This document shows positions 32,221 through 39,045 of a stretch of DNA of 39,045 bases, in pieces (the stretch's first letter is position 1; every line of letters begins with the position of its first letter). The stretch is taken from NCBI GenBank assembly GCA_021817415.1, contig JAKAUZ010000043.1, forward strand, positions 1-39,045, written 5' to 3'. A program made the translations under genes and the position numbers. This DNA is from Thermoplasmata archaeon (GTDB lineage Archaea > Thermoplasmatota > Thermoplasmata > Thermoplasmatales > GCA-001856825). The notes below the pieces were generated by a model that did not search any database, was not told where the DNA came from, and saw only the letters and a list, made by a program, of their open reading frames with translations.

Positions 32221-33220
32221 ACAGCCAGCACTCCACTTTCCTCCCATCTCCTACGTCTATGAGTGGCGGGACTTTTTCCCTGCACTTATCGAATGCCCTC
32301 GGGCATCTGGGGTTGAACGGGCATCCCGACGGAAGATGGGCCATGTCAGGGGGTGAGCCCTCAGTAACGTTTAGCGGGCCAGAATCGCTGTACCCAGTAG
32401 GTATGGAATTCTTGAGCATCTGAGTGTATGGGTGCATTGGGTCCCTTATCACGTCTCTCTTTGGACCTGATTCTGCAATTCTGCCTGCATACATTACATA
32501 TATTCTATCGGCGGTATTTGCGGCAACAGCTAAATCATGAGTGATCAGGAGGAAGCTGCTATCATTGTCCTTCCTCAAATTCAGGAGGAGGCTCATTACT
32601 TTCCTCTGGACAATCAGGTCCAGCCCCGTCGTGGGTTCGTCAAGAATGACAAGCTTGGGTCTCTGTATGATTGCCATTGCAATTGCCACCCTCTGCCGCA
32701 TACCACCGGACAGTTGATGGGGATAGCTGTTCATGACCCTTTCAACATCCCGAATCATCAGTTCTGAAAGGGTTGATTTGATAACCCTTTCCCTCACCTT
32801 GTTCTTGGAAGGTATTCCTGCTATCTCAGCTGACTCCTCAAGCTGTTTCCTCGCAGTGTAAACAGGATTCAAAGAGGCAAGTGGCTCCTGAAAGACCATG
32901 TTGATTCCTTTGCCCCTATAATCCACCACTTTTCCATCCTTTGGAAAAATTCTTTCTCCATTGAAATGGATCTCACCTCTTGTGATGAAGGCAGGAGGGG
33001 AATCCAGTACGCCGACAATTGCCTGGGCCAGGGTTGACTTTCCAGAGCCACTCTCTCCCACTACTGCCACAACTTCTCCCTTCACAATGGTGAGGCTAAC
33101 TTCCTTGAGGACTTCTATTTTCCTGTATATTGTTTCGAAATCGACCGAGAGCCCATTTACAGAGAGCAAACTATTGTTCAAACCTTTTTCACTCACCATC
33201 AATTTTGGGTAATTAACCAT
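32210..33220 (-). CDS. Oligo/dipeptide ABC transporter ATP-binding protein (DppD/OppD-like)
   Basis: This is the 336-residue partner ATPase. It has Walker A GESGSGKST, Q-loop VFQEPLASLNPVYT, signature LSGGMRQR, Walker B LVILDEPTTGLD and switch THD. The C-terminal oligopeptide domain carries LPSGCPFNPRCPRAFDKC and a final ECWL. Together with the next gene it would energise a peptide importer whose membrane parts are not in this window. ATG 33220 is preferred over TTG 33229. It begins just after the stop of the saccharopine-reductase-like gene, so all three form one operon. Confidence 0.9.
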   Translation of the reverse strand: MVNYPKLMVSEKGLNNSLLSVNGLSVDFETIYRKIEVLKEVSLTIVKGEVVAVVGESGSGKSTLAQAIVGVLDSPPAFITRGEIHFNGERIFPKDGKVVDYRGKGINMVFQEPLASLNPVYTARKQLEESAEIAGIPSKNKVRERVIKSTLSELMIRDVERVMNSYPHQLSGGMRQRVAIAMAIIQRPKLVILDEPTTGLDLIVQRKVMSLLLNLRKDNDSSFLLITHDLAVAANTADRIYVMYAGRIAESGPKRDVIRDPMHPYTQMLKNSIPTGYSDSGPLNVTEGSPPDMAHLPSGCPFNPRCPRAFDKCREKVPPLIDVGDGRKVECWLYER

Positions 33221-33225
33221 GCCTC

Positions 33226-34377
33226 TCAATTGATGTCGTATTTCTCTTCAACCTTGATCTTGATATCCCTCTTGGAAAGTTCCGAGAAGAACTGCTTGGT
33301 GGGTACGATCTGCTCCGGTGGCTTCACTCCCTTCCCCTTTATGACTCCATTCATTATCATCTGCGCCACAATTGAGCCCGGGACCCCAACCTCTTTCTGG
33401 GATGCGGATACTTTCCATTTCTCGTCAAACTTGAAATAAGCGGAGATTTTCACGTTCTTTGGCCTTCCATCATCTGTACCTCTTGCCTCTACCACCGTGA
33501 CCTCATAGTCACGGACCTGAACTTCCTGGGGCGGAATCAGCATTCCCTGTGAACCCAATATCTGAAACAGGAAATCCCGGGGAACAATCTCCTTTCCGTC
33601 AACAGTCATTTTCTCTCTCTTTCCGAACCCTATGTCAGTCAAGAACTTCATTTTTTCAATGTCTGCACTCCCCTCTTTCCATTCAACATACTTGATCCCC
33701 TTTTCTGCAAAACTTGATGGAAGCGTCGCGATCTCCGAATGAATGCTCCTGAATATTTTCACCTTACCGATTTCCCATCCAAAATCATACTCTTCAGGTG
33801 AAGAGAATGGTTCAGATTGCACATATCCGTTGGCATAATGAATTGCGGGAAGCGTCAGCTCGTCGAAAAGTGTGCTTGGGGACCACGTAAAGAATAATTT
33901 CGAGTAATTTGTCTTATCTGCCCACGCATCGCGAATGAATATTTCATCTATCTTGTCAAGTCTGCTCGCTGCATAGCTGGCCATTATGTTGGAAATCCCG
34001 GGTTGCGCACCCATTCCTATTATGGCAAGGATTCCCTGGTTCTTGAAATCCTGGTCAAGGTTCATCTGCTCCAGAGTAACGTGGTGGAGCCCTCCAAAAT
34101 CGATATATGGAATTTTCGCCTCCAGTGCTGCTTTCATTATGCCGATATTGTGATAGTATTGAACTGCGTTTATAAGAACGTCATTCCCTCTTAAAGTCTT
34201 GACCAGCTCCTCATGATTGGAAACGTCGAGTTTAACGTACTTCACCCTCTTGTCATTAAAATCTACTGTCTTAGATATATCACCGACAGTTATTTCATCA
34301 ATTTTCTCATTGTTGATAAGATCGAAAACGGCACATCTACCGGTGAGGCCCATTCCTCCCAAGACTATGACCCTCAT
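33226..34377 (-). CDS. Saccharopine dehydrogenase-like NAD(P)-dependent oxidoreductase
   Basis: The 383-residue protein has an N-terminal Rossmann domain (MRVIVLGGMGLTGRCAVFDL, acidic VGDISK) and a saccharopine-reductase-type C-terminal domain. The INAVQYYHNIGIMKAALE and GMGAQPGISNIMASYAA stretches match the Lys9/lysine 6-dehydrogenase/carboxynorspermidine group. The reaction would be reductive or oxidative cleavage of a secondary amine at an amino-acid carbon, and the exact substrate is unknown. It heads an operon with two peptide-transport ATPases. ATTTAAAT (34400-34407) lies about 26 bases upstream as a TATA box. Confidence 0.75.
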   Translation of the reverse strand: MRVIVLGGMGLTGRCAVFDLINNEKIDEITVGDISKTVDFNDKRVKYVKLDVSNHEELVKTLRGNDVLINAVQYYHNIGIMKAALEAKIPYIDFGGLHHVTLEQMNLDQDFKNQGILAIIGMGAQPGISNIMASYAASRLDKIDEIFIRDAWADKTNYSKLFFTWSPSTLFDELTLPAIHYANGYVQSEPFSSPEEYDFGWEIGKVKIFRSIHSEIATLPSSFAEKGIKYVEWKEGSADIEKMKFLTDIGFGKREKMTVDGKEIVPRDFLFQILGSQGMLIPPQEVQVRDYEVTVVEARGTDDGRPKNVKISAYFKFDEKWKVSASQKEVGVPGSIVAQMIMNGVIKGKGVKPPEQIVPTKQFFSELSKRDIKIKVEEKYDIN

Positions 34378-34384
34378 GATAATG

Positions 34385-34469
34385 TAAATATTTTAATCAA
34401 TTTAAATATTGTGCAGGTTTTCTGGAAAATATTCAAATTTTTTGTTTAAAACCTAAAAAATATTTATTC
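34385..34469. promoter_or_regulatory. Cluster of AATATTT-type motifs in the divergent promoter region
   Basis: Four related A/T motifs occur between the divergent saccharopine-reductase-like and HemL-like genes: TAAATATTTTAA (34385-34396), TTTAAATATT (34401-34410), GGAAAATATTC (34424-34434) and AAAAAATATTTATTC (34455-34469). The second probably doubles as the TATA box of the minus-strand gene. The others are candidate operators. Confidence 0.4.
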
Positions 34470-34543
34470 AAAAAGGGTATCATCAAAAAAGTAATATACC
34501 CCATCCGGATAAGTGACTGTCTATGTATTAAGGACGTGTTATT

Positions 34544-35920
34544 ATGGATTCAGAGAATGGTACTGATCCAAGAGTGGTCGGGATTCAACAAAAGGCAAGA
34601 AAGTATGATACGAAAAGGTCAATGAATTTATTCAAGAAAACAAAGAGGATAATTCCGACAGGTGCAAGTTCTTTGATGAGAACGAGCTCGTGGGATCCGT
34701 ACCCTTTATACATCAACAAGGGAAAGGGAACAAGGATCTGGGACGCAGACGGAAACGAGTACACGGATTTCCTAATGGCTTTCGGACCAGTTATAAACGG
34801 GCACGCAAATGACAAGATAAATGCAGCAGTCAGAAAATTCCTGAGGAATGGCAGTATTTTTGGTGCCCCAAATGAACTGGAATACAAACTTGCAAGGGAG
34901 TTCAAGAAATTTGTGACAACCCAGGACATGGTCATATTCTCTCTCAGCGGCTCTGATGCAACATTCAACGCGCTCAGAATAGCGCGAGCAGCCACAGGGA
35001 AGGACATGATACTTAAGTTTGAGGGACATTATCATGGGCTGCACGACTATGCGGCAGTATCTGTGGAGGCGCCTGCACCCATATCGGGGCTCAGATGGTT
35101 CCCAAAATCACTTCCTTATTCAGCAGGAATACCACCTTCAGTTATGGATACAGTGGTCGTGGCCTCGTGGAATGACCTGGAGAGTCTGACAAAAATACTG
35201 AGGATCAGGGGAAATGAAATTGCAGCTATAATCATGGAACCGGTCATGGCCAATTCCACCGTCATCTCGCCTGAAGGTGATTACCTGAAGGCAGTGAGGG
35301 AACTGGCCGATGAGTACAACATTCTTCTCGTATTCGACGAGGTGATAACAGGATTCAGGGTCAGCGAAGGAGGTGCGCAGAAACTCTATGGGGTGACTCC
35401 TGACCTGTCTGCATGGGCGAAGGCACTTGGAAACGGTTATCCCATCTCGGCTATTGCTGGCAAGAAGGAATACATGGAGCTCATAGGAAACGGAGTCGGT
35501 TATGGTGGGACATACTATGCATCCCCACTCTCGATGGCCGCATCGCTGGCCAACCTGAAACTGTTGGAAGCGGACGACTTTGCCGCATACTCGCATCTTG
35601 GAAGGATAACCAGGAGGATGGCCAGGGGGATTGAAGACATTGCGGACAACCTCAATGAGAACATATGGGTCAATTACGAAACTGGCGTTCTTGCGTTTGT
35701 TTTCACCGAGCAGAAGAAAATCAGGAACTACAGGGAAAGCGTGAATATGGACTGGAATAAATACAAGGCAATCCAGCAGAAGATGTTGCAGAAAGGATTT
35801 TACTATCATCCAGATGGAGCCGAGAGGCTCCCTCCATCGGTCGCCCATACTGAGGATGATGTCGACAGGTTCCTGGTGGCACTTGAAGAGTCCATCAAGG
35901 AATACAACAAGGAGAACTGA
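34544..35920 (+). CDS. Class III aminotransferase, glutamate-1-semialdehyde aminomutase-like
   Basis: The 458-residue PLP enzyme of the HemL-like group has GGKGTRIWDADGNEYTDF-type opening (here KGKGTRIWDADGNEY), FSLSGSDATFNALR, a PLP-contact FEGHYHG, FDEVITGFR and the PLP lysine in WAKALGNGYPISA. The canonical aminomutase stretch near the C-terminus is replaced by GGTYYASPLSMAASLA. I infer a catabolic omega- or beta-amino acid aminotransferase rather than haem biosynthesis, and the neighbouring aminotransferase and semialdehyde dehydrogenase support this. The promoter is not clear-cut: weak A/T elements lie 18-33 bases upstream. Confidence 0.82.
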   Translation: MDSENGTDPRVVGIQQKARKYDTKRSMNLFKKTKRIIPTGASSLMRTSSWDPYPLYINKGKGTRIWDADGNEYTDFLMAFGPVINGHANDKINAAVRKFLRNGSIFGAPNELEYKLAREFKKFVTTQDMVIFSLSGSDATFNALRIARAATGKDMILKFEGHYHGLHDYAAVSVEAPAPISGLRWFPKSLPYSAGIPPSVMDTVVVASWNDLESLTKILRIRGNEIAAIIMEPVMANSTVISPEGDYLKAVRELADEYNILLVFDEVITGFRVSEGGAQKLYGVTPDLSAWAKALGNGYPISAIAGKKEYMELIGNGVGYGGTYYASPLSMAASLANLKLLEADDFAAYSHLGRITRRMARGIEDIADNLNENIWVNYETGVLAFVFTEQKKIRNYRESVNMDWNKYKAIQQKMLQKGFYYHPDGAERLPPSVAHTEDDVDRFLVALEESIKEYNKEN

Positions 35921-35921
35921 T

Positions 35922-35935
35922 TATTTTTTATATTT
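35922..35935 (+). terminator. T-rich putative terminator
   Basis: A run of six T within TTATTTTTTATATTTC directly follows the HemL-like aminotransferase stop codon. Confidence 0.4.
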
Positions 35936-35947
35936 CTTGACATTTAA

Positions 35948-35972
35948 GAATATTTTTTCCAATATTTTCGAA
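35948..35972 (+). promoter_or_regulatory. Paired AATATTTT motifs upstream of the second aminotransferase
   Basis: GAATATTTTTTCC (35948-35960) and CCAATATTTTCGAA (35959-35972) stand side by side. They lie just upstream of a TATA-like TTGAAATA centred 25-26 bases before the ATG at 36005. They resemble GGAAAATATTC in the upstream divergent region. Confidence 0.4.
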
Positions 35973-36004
35973 GAATTGAAATACTTTATCCATATAATTA
36001 TCAG

Positions 36005-37357
36005 ATGTCAGGGAAATTTTCAAATGATGATGAGACAATAAGACTGAATACTGAATTAACGTATGGAACATGGAGGAAGCAGAAAGGCTGGAACCCACTT
36101 CTTGTTACAAAGGCATATGATTGTTATTTCGAGGATAACCATGGGAAAAAATACCTTGACTTCTCATCTCAACTGATGTGCTCCAATCTGGGGCACAATA
36201 ATAGGAGAATCAAGGAATCCATAATGCAACAGCTGGACAGATTTGAATACACCCAGCCTTCATATGCTACCGAGATAAGGGCAAAAGTTGCTGATGAACT
36301 GAGCTCAGTCCTCCCACCCAATCTCAGCAAATATTTCTTTGCATCATCAGGTACGGAGGCAAACGAAGCGGCAATCAAGACAATAAGAATGTTTTTTGCA
36401 AAGGAGAGAAAATTCAAGATTATTTCCAGCTATAATTCCTACCATGGTTCCACAATGGGAAGCGTGACGCTGACCGGGGATTTCAGGAGAAGACTGGTTG
36501 ATCCGTTCTATTCGTCTCAGGGAATAATGCATTCCCCTCCACCTTACTGTTACAGGTGCCCCCTAGGTCTAAAATATCCTGAATGTGGTATAGCCTGCGC
36601 AAATTATCTGGAATATGCAATAAAGAATGAGGGAAATGTGGGAGGTGTATTCATCGAGCCAGTTACCGGCACGAACGGGGTAGTTGTACCACCAGATGGC
36701 TACCTGGAAACGATAAGGAAAATTACGAAGGAAAATGATGTGCTGCTTGCAGCAGACGAGGTGATGAGCGGTTGGGGAAGAACCGGAGAATGGTTTGGGG
36801 TGGATAACTGGAAAGTGGAACCTGATATTCTTACGACTGCCAAGGGGATAACGGGTGCATACCTACCCCTGTCACTGATGGCCACGGACAGGAAGATATC
36901 TGAATACTTCAATGACAATTATTTTGCTCACGGCCATACCTACGAGGCACACCCTGTACCCCTGGCTGCAGCATATGCTGCAATAAGGGAATACAAGGAA
37001 AGGGGCCTCATTAAAAATTCCAAGGAACTTGGCAGGATTTTGAAGAGAAGACTGGAGGAGATTAAGGAAAGACACAGATCAGTGGGAGATGTGAGAAGCA
37101 TCGGCCTCTTTGGTGCGGTGGAATTGGTGAAGGACAGGGAAAAGAAAACTCCATTCAATGATTACCTGGACAAGATTGAAGGCAAGGGTCTCACAGTGGA
37201 GAAGGTCGCAAAGGATGCAATGGGCAGGGGAGTATATGTAAGCACCTGGGTCTCACATTTCATAATTGCCCCTCCTCTCATAATAAATGATGAGGAACTC
37301 GATGAAGGACTGAGAGTAATTGATGAAAGTTTGAAGATTGCCGACATGGAGGTGTGA
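36005..37357 (+). CDS. Class III aminotransferase, omega-amino acid (beta-alanine/taurine:pyruvate-like)
   Basis: The 450-residue fold-type I PLP enzyme has YLDFSSQLMCSNLGHNN, FASSGTEANEAAIK (phosphate-binding turn), YNSYHGSTMGS, AADEVMSGWGRTG and the PLP lysine in TTAKGITGAYLPL. The first pattern and the Cys-rich loop CYRCPLGLKYPECGIAC are like taurine- and beta-alanine-pyruvate aminotransferases. It would produce a semialdehyde that the next gene oxidises. The following gene's SD lies in its last codons, so both are one operon. Confidence 0.88.
   Translation: MSGKFSNDDETIRLNTELTYGTWRKQKGWNPLLVTKAYDCYFEDNHGKKYLDFSSQLMCSNLGHNNRRIKESIMQQLDRFEYTQPSYATEIRAKVADELSSVLPPNLSKYFFASSGTEANEAAIKTIRMFFAKERKFKIISSYNSYHGSTMGSVTLTGDFRRRLVDPFYSSQGIMHSPPPYCYRCPLGLKYPECGIACANYLEYAIKNEGNVGGVFIEPVTGTNGVVVPPDGYLETIRKITKENDVLLAADEVMSGWGRTGEWFGVDNWKVEPDILTTAKGITGAYLPLSLMATDRKISEYFNDNYFAHGHTYEAHPVPLAAAYAAIREYKERGLIKNSKELGRILKRRLEEIKERHRSVGDVRSIGLFGAVELVKDREKKTPFNDYLDKIEGKGLTVEKVAKDAMGRGVYVSTWVSHFIIAPPLIINDEELDEGLRVIDESLKIADMEV
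37348..37354 (+). promoter_or_regulatory. Shine-Dalgarno site of the semialdehyde dehydrogenase gene
   Basis: GGAGGTG, inside the last codons of the aminotransferase gene, lies five bases before ATG 37360. It rules in favour of that ATG over the in-frame GTG at 37354, which overlaps the SD itself. Confidence 0.7.
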
Positions 37358-37359
37358 CC

Positions 37360-38814
37360 ATGAGGATTGTAAGGAATTTCGTAAATGGTGAATATGTGGA
37401 ACCAATTAATGCGCCTTCGTACGATGTATACGACCCAGGGAAAGGATCAATAATTGCAAGGGTCTCGCCAGCAACAAGGGATGAAGTGAATCAGGCAGTC
37501 GATGGTTCGTTGGAGGCGCAGCAGAAGTGGGCACGTGTCCCGGTCACTGACAGGATAAAGGTACTTTTCAAGCTGGAAAACATTATGCAGGAAGAGATGG
37601 ATGAAATCGCAAAAGTCACAACGGTGGAACACGGCAAGACGCTGCGGGAGTCGAAGGGGGACATAGTCAGGGCGATTCAGAACATTGAGGCAGCTTCAGG
37701 TGCAACATATCATTCGATGGGGAGAAGCAACAGAAATATTTCTGAAGAAATAGACGAGGAACTCATACGCGTCCCGCTTGGTGTGTTTGCAGTAATTTCA
37801 CCCTTCAATTTTCCAGTAATGATTCCATTCTGGTTTGTTCCATATGCGCTGGCACTTGGAAATGGAGTTGTAATAAAACCATCCGAAAAGACGCCGATGA
37901 GCATTGAAATGATCATGGGTATGCTCAAAAAGGCAGGCATTCCTGACGGCCTGGTTCAGCTGGTTAATGGAGGAAGAGAAACTGTGGAATATCTGGTCGA
38001 AAACAGTAAAGTGGCCGGAGTAAGTTTTGTAGGTTCCACAGGGGTCGCGAAAATGATCTACAGGAATGGCACGGCAAACGGCAAGCGTGTCCAGGCTGGG
38101 GCTTCGGCTAAGAACTATGTTCTGGTCATGCCGGATGCCGATATCGAAAACAACGTCGGAAACATGACTGGATCATTTTTTGGGAACGCAGGAGAACGAT
38201 GCCTGGCAGGTTCAGTACTGGTGGTATTCCGGGAAAATCATGATCGAGTCCTAAAGTCTTTCAGCAAGGCAACGGAGGATCTCAAGGTCGGTTATGGCCT
38301 TGAAGAGGGTACTGACATCGGGCCACTCATAAGAAAAGGGCACCTAATGAAGGTGAAGAATCACATCGACGAGGCAGAGAAAGACGGAGCAAAGGTCATT
38401 CTTGACGGGCGAAAGTACAGGAATGAAAAGTATCCCGAAGGGTTCTATCTGGGTCCGACAATTATGGACGGGGTGGAAATTGATGCGAATGTCAACCGTG
38501 AGGAGATATTCGGTCCTGTTGCGTCTGTTATTACTGTAAATGATTTCGACCAGGCAATTGAAGTGATAAATGGCAGTAAATTCGGGAATGCCTCAACAAT
38601 CTACACCAGGTCGGGGCATTATGCACGGGAATACGTACAGAGAGTAAATGCAGGTAACATAGGCATTAACATTGGCGTTGCGGCACCAGTGGCATACTAC
38701 CCGTTTGGAGGAAGGAAAGAATCATTTTTCGGGGACCTGCATCCGCAGGGAGGTGAAGATCACATTCTCTTCTTCACCGATAGCAAGGTTGTAATATCGA
38801 GATGGACAAAATAG
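37360..38814 (+). CDS. mmsA: CoA-acylating methylmalonate/malonate-semialdehyde dehydrogenase
   Basis: The 484-residue ALDH-superfamily enzyme makes propionyl-CoA or acetyl-CoA from (methyl)malonate semialdehyde, NAD and CoA. Distinguishing features are the Cys in GNAGERCLAGS, GASAKNYVLVMPDAD where the ordinary ALDH general-base Glu is missing (as in all MMSDH), and the C-terminal GGRKESFFGDLHPQGG with FFTDSKVVISRW. Both are hallmarks of the family. It completes a pathway from beta-alanine or beta-aminoisobutyrate, begun by the adjacent aminotransferase. Confidence 0.94.
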   Translation: MRIVRNFVNGEYVEPINAPSYDVYDPGKGSIIARVSPATRDEVNQAVDGSLEAQQKWARVPVTDRIKVLFKLENIMQEEMDEIAKVTTVEHGKTLRESKGDIVRAIQNIEAASGATYHSMGRSNRNISEEIDEELIRVPLGVFAVISPFNFPVMIPFWFVPYALALGNGVVIKPSEKTPMSIEMIMGMLKKAGIPDGLVQLVNGGRETVEYLVENSKVAGVSFVGSTGVAKMIYRNGTANGKRVQAGASAKNYVLVMPDADIENNVGNMTGSFFGNAGERCLAGSVLVVFRENHDRVLKSFSKATEDLKVGYGLEEGTDIGPLIRKGHLMKVKNHIDEAEKDGAKVILDGRKYRNEKYPEGFYLGPTIMDGVEIDANVNREEIFGPVASVITVNDFDQAIEVINGSKFGNASTIYTRSGHYAREYVQRVNAGNIGINIGVAAPVAYYPFGGRKESFFGDLHPQGGEDHILFFTDSKVVISRWTK

Positions 38815-38933
38815 ATACTGCTCCAAAAACGCAGTAATAACCGATGGAGAGGCCCTGATCTTCACATCTATTCAGCCTTTCCCGTAAAGAGTCATTCAAC
38901 ACCATTGTCTACCTTATGCGTCTTGGGACAAAA

Positions 38934-39045
38934 TTACTTAGAGTTGATTCCCTCGTATGTTTTCAACAGCTCAGGATTCGTGTGTTTAAGGTAATTGAGC
39001 TGCCTGAGGTTGTGCATATTGACCTTCAGGTACTCCTCCATCCTC
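38934..39045 (-). CDS. Partial gene at the right edge, C-terminal 36 residues
   Basis: A minus-strand frame runs in from the window edge and stops at TAA (38934-38936). The visible end reads EEYLKVNMHNLRQLNYLKHTNP and closes ELLKTYEGINSK. This is helical and protein-like, and distantly like the start of carboxymuconolactone-decarboxylase/AhpD-type proteins. An ATG at 39041 could even be its start. No firm assignment is possible. Confidence 0.35.
   Translation of the reverse strand, partial: RMEEYLKVNMHNLRQLNYLKHTNPELLKTYEGINSK

Noticed and set aside
34544-35920. Haem-biosynthesis glutamate-1-semialdehyde aminomutase (hemL)
   Set aside because: The C-terminal signature differs from true HemL and the neighbours are catabolic, so a HemL-like aminotransferase is the safer call.

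Overview
The window looks like chromosome from an acid-loving euryarchaeon of the Thermoplasmatales (Thermoplasma, Ferroplasma or Cuniculiplasma relatives). The evidence is an archaeal ribosomal protein L15e, a two-subunit glycine decarboxylase, a Ta0938-family zinc protein, an archaeal-type TrpRS, and a very large surface-anchored S53 (kumamolisin-like) protease. Arg codons are mostly AGG/AGA. Many genes have a TATA box centred about 22-31 nt before the start codon, which implies leaderless mRNAs. Shine-Dalgarno (SD) motifs are found mainly inside operons. Species assignment is inference. I saw no CRISPR array and no insertion sequence.

Layout. 1-570 is the 3' end of a surface protein. 820-3739 holds a split methionine synthase (metE-N-like plus metE-C-like) and a zinc MDR dehydrogenase. 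3740-6932 holds a coiled-coil protein, L15e, an unknown small protein, an adenosine-specific-kinase-family protein, a methyltransferase and a Toprim protein. 6808-8203 (minus) holds a small zinc-finger protein and an MFS permease. 8257-11151 holds gcvPA, gcvPB and tRNA-Leu(UAG). 11152-13203 is a gene-poor stretch with a damaged-looking S51 peptidase and two proteins of unknown function. 13399-14016 is a metallo-beta-lactamase-fold hydrolase. 14496-17924 (minus) is the S53 protease. 18228-22560 (minus) is a complete pstS-pstC-pstA-pstB-phoU phosphate operon. 22681-25300 (minus) holds a Ta0938 protein overlapping a zinc-finger/heme-oxygenase-fold protein, then trpS and an overlapping small ORF. 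25514-29586 holds an MTHFR-like protein, a small Cys protein, pyruvate kinase and a UbiA prenyltransferase. 29588-38814 is an amino-acid catabolic island: two aldehyde dehydrogenases, two class III aminotransferases, a saccharopine-reductase-like enzyme and two peptide ABC ATPases. A partial gene enters from the right edge.

Working together. GcvPA/PB releases one-carbon units from glycine, while the MTHFR-like protein and the split methionine synthase are candidates for using them to make methionine. The right-hand island plausibly feeds imported peptides or omega-amino acids, through transamination and semialdehyde oxidation, to acyl-CoA. The surface protease would supply peptides from outside. 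The Pst operon imports phosphate.

The points most worth a second look are the catabolic island with its shared AATATTTT promoter motifs, the overlapping zinc-finger/HO-fold and Ta0938 pair, a pyruvate kinase with an unusual potassium-site residue combination, a perfectly symmetrical bidirectional TATA palindrome, leader ORFs in front of methionine and one-carbon genes, and several real-looking overlapping genes.
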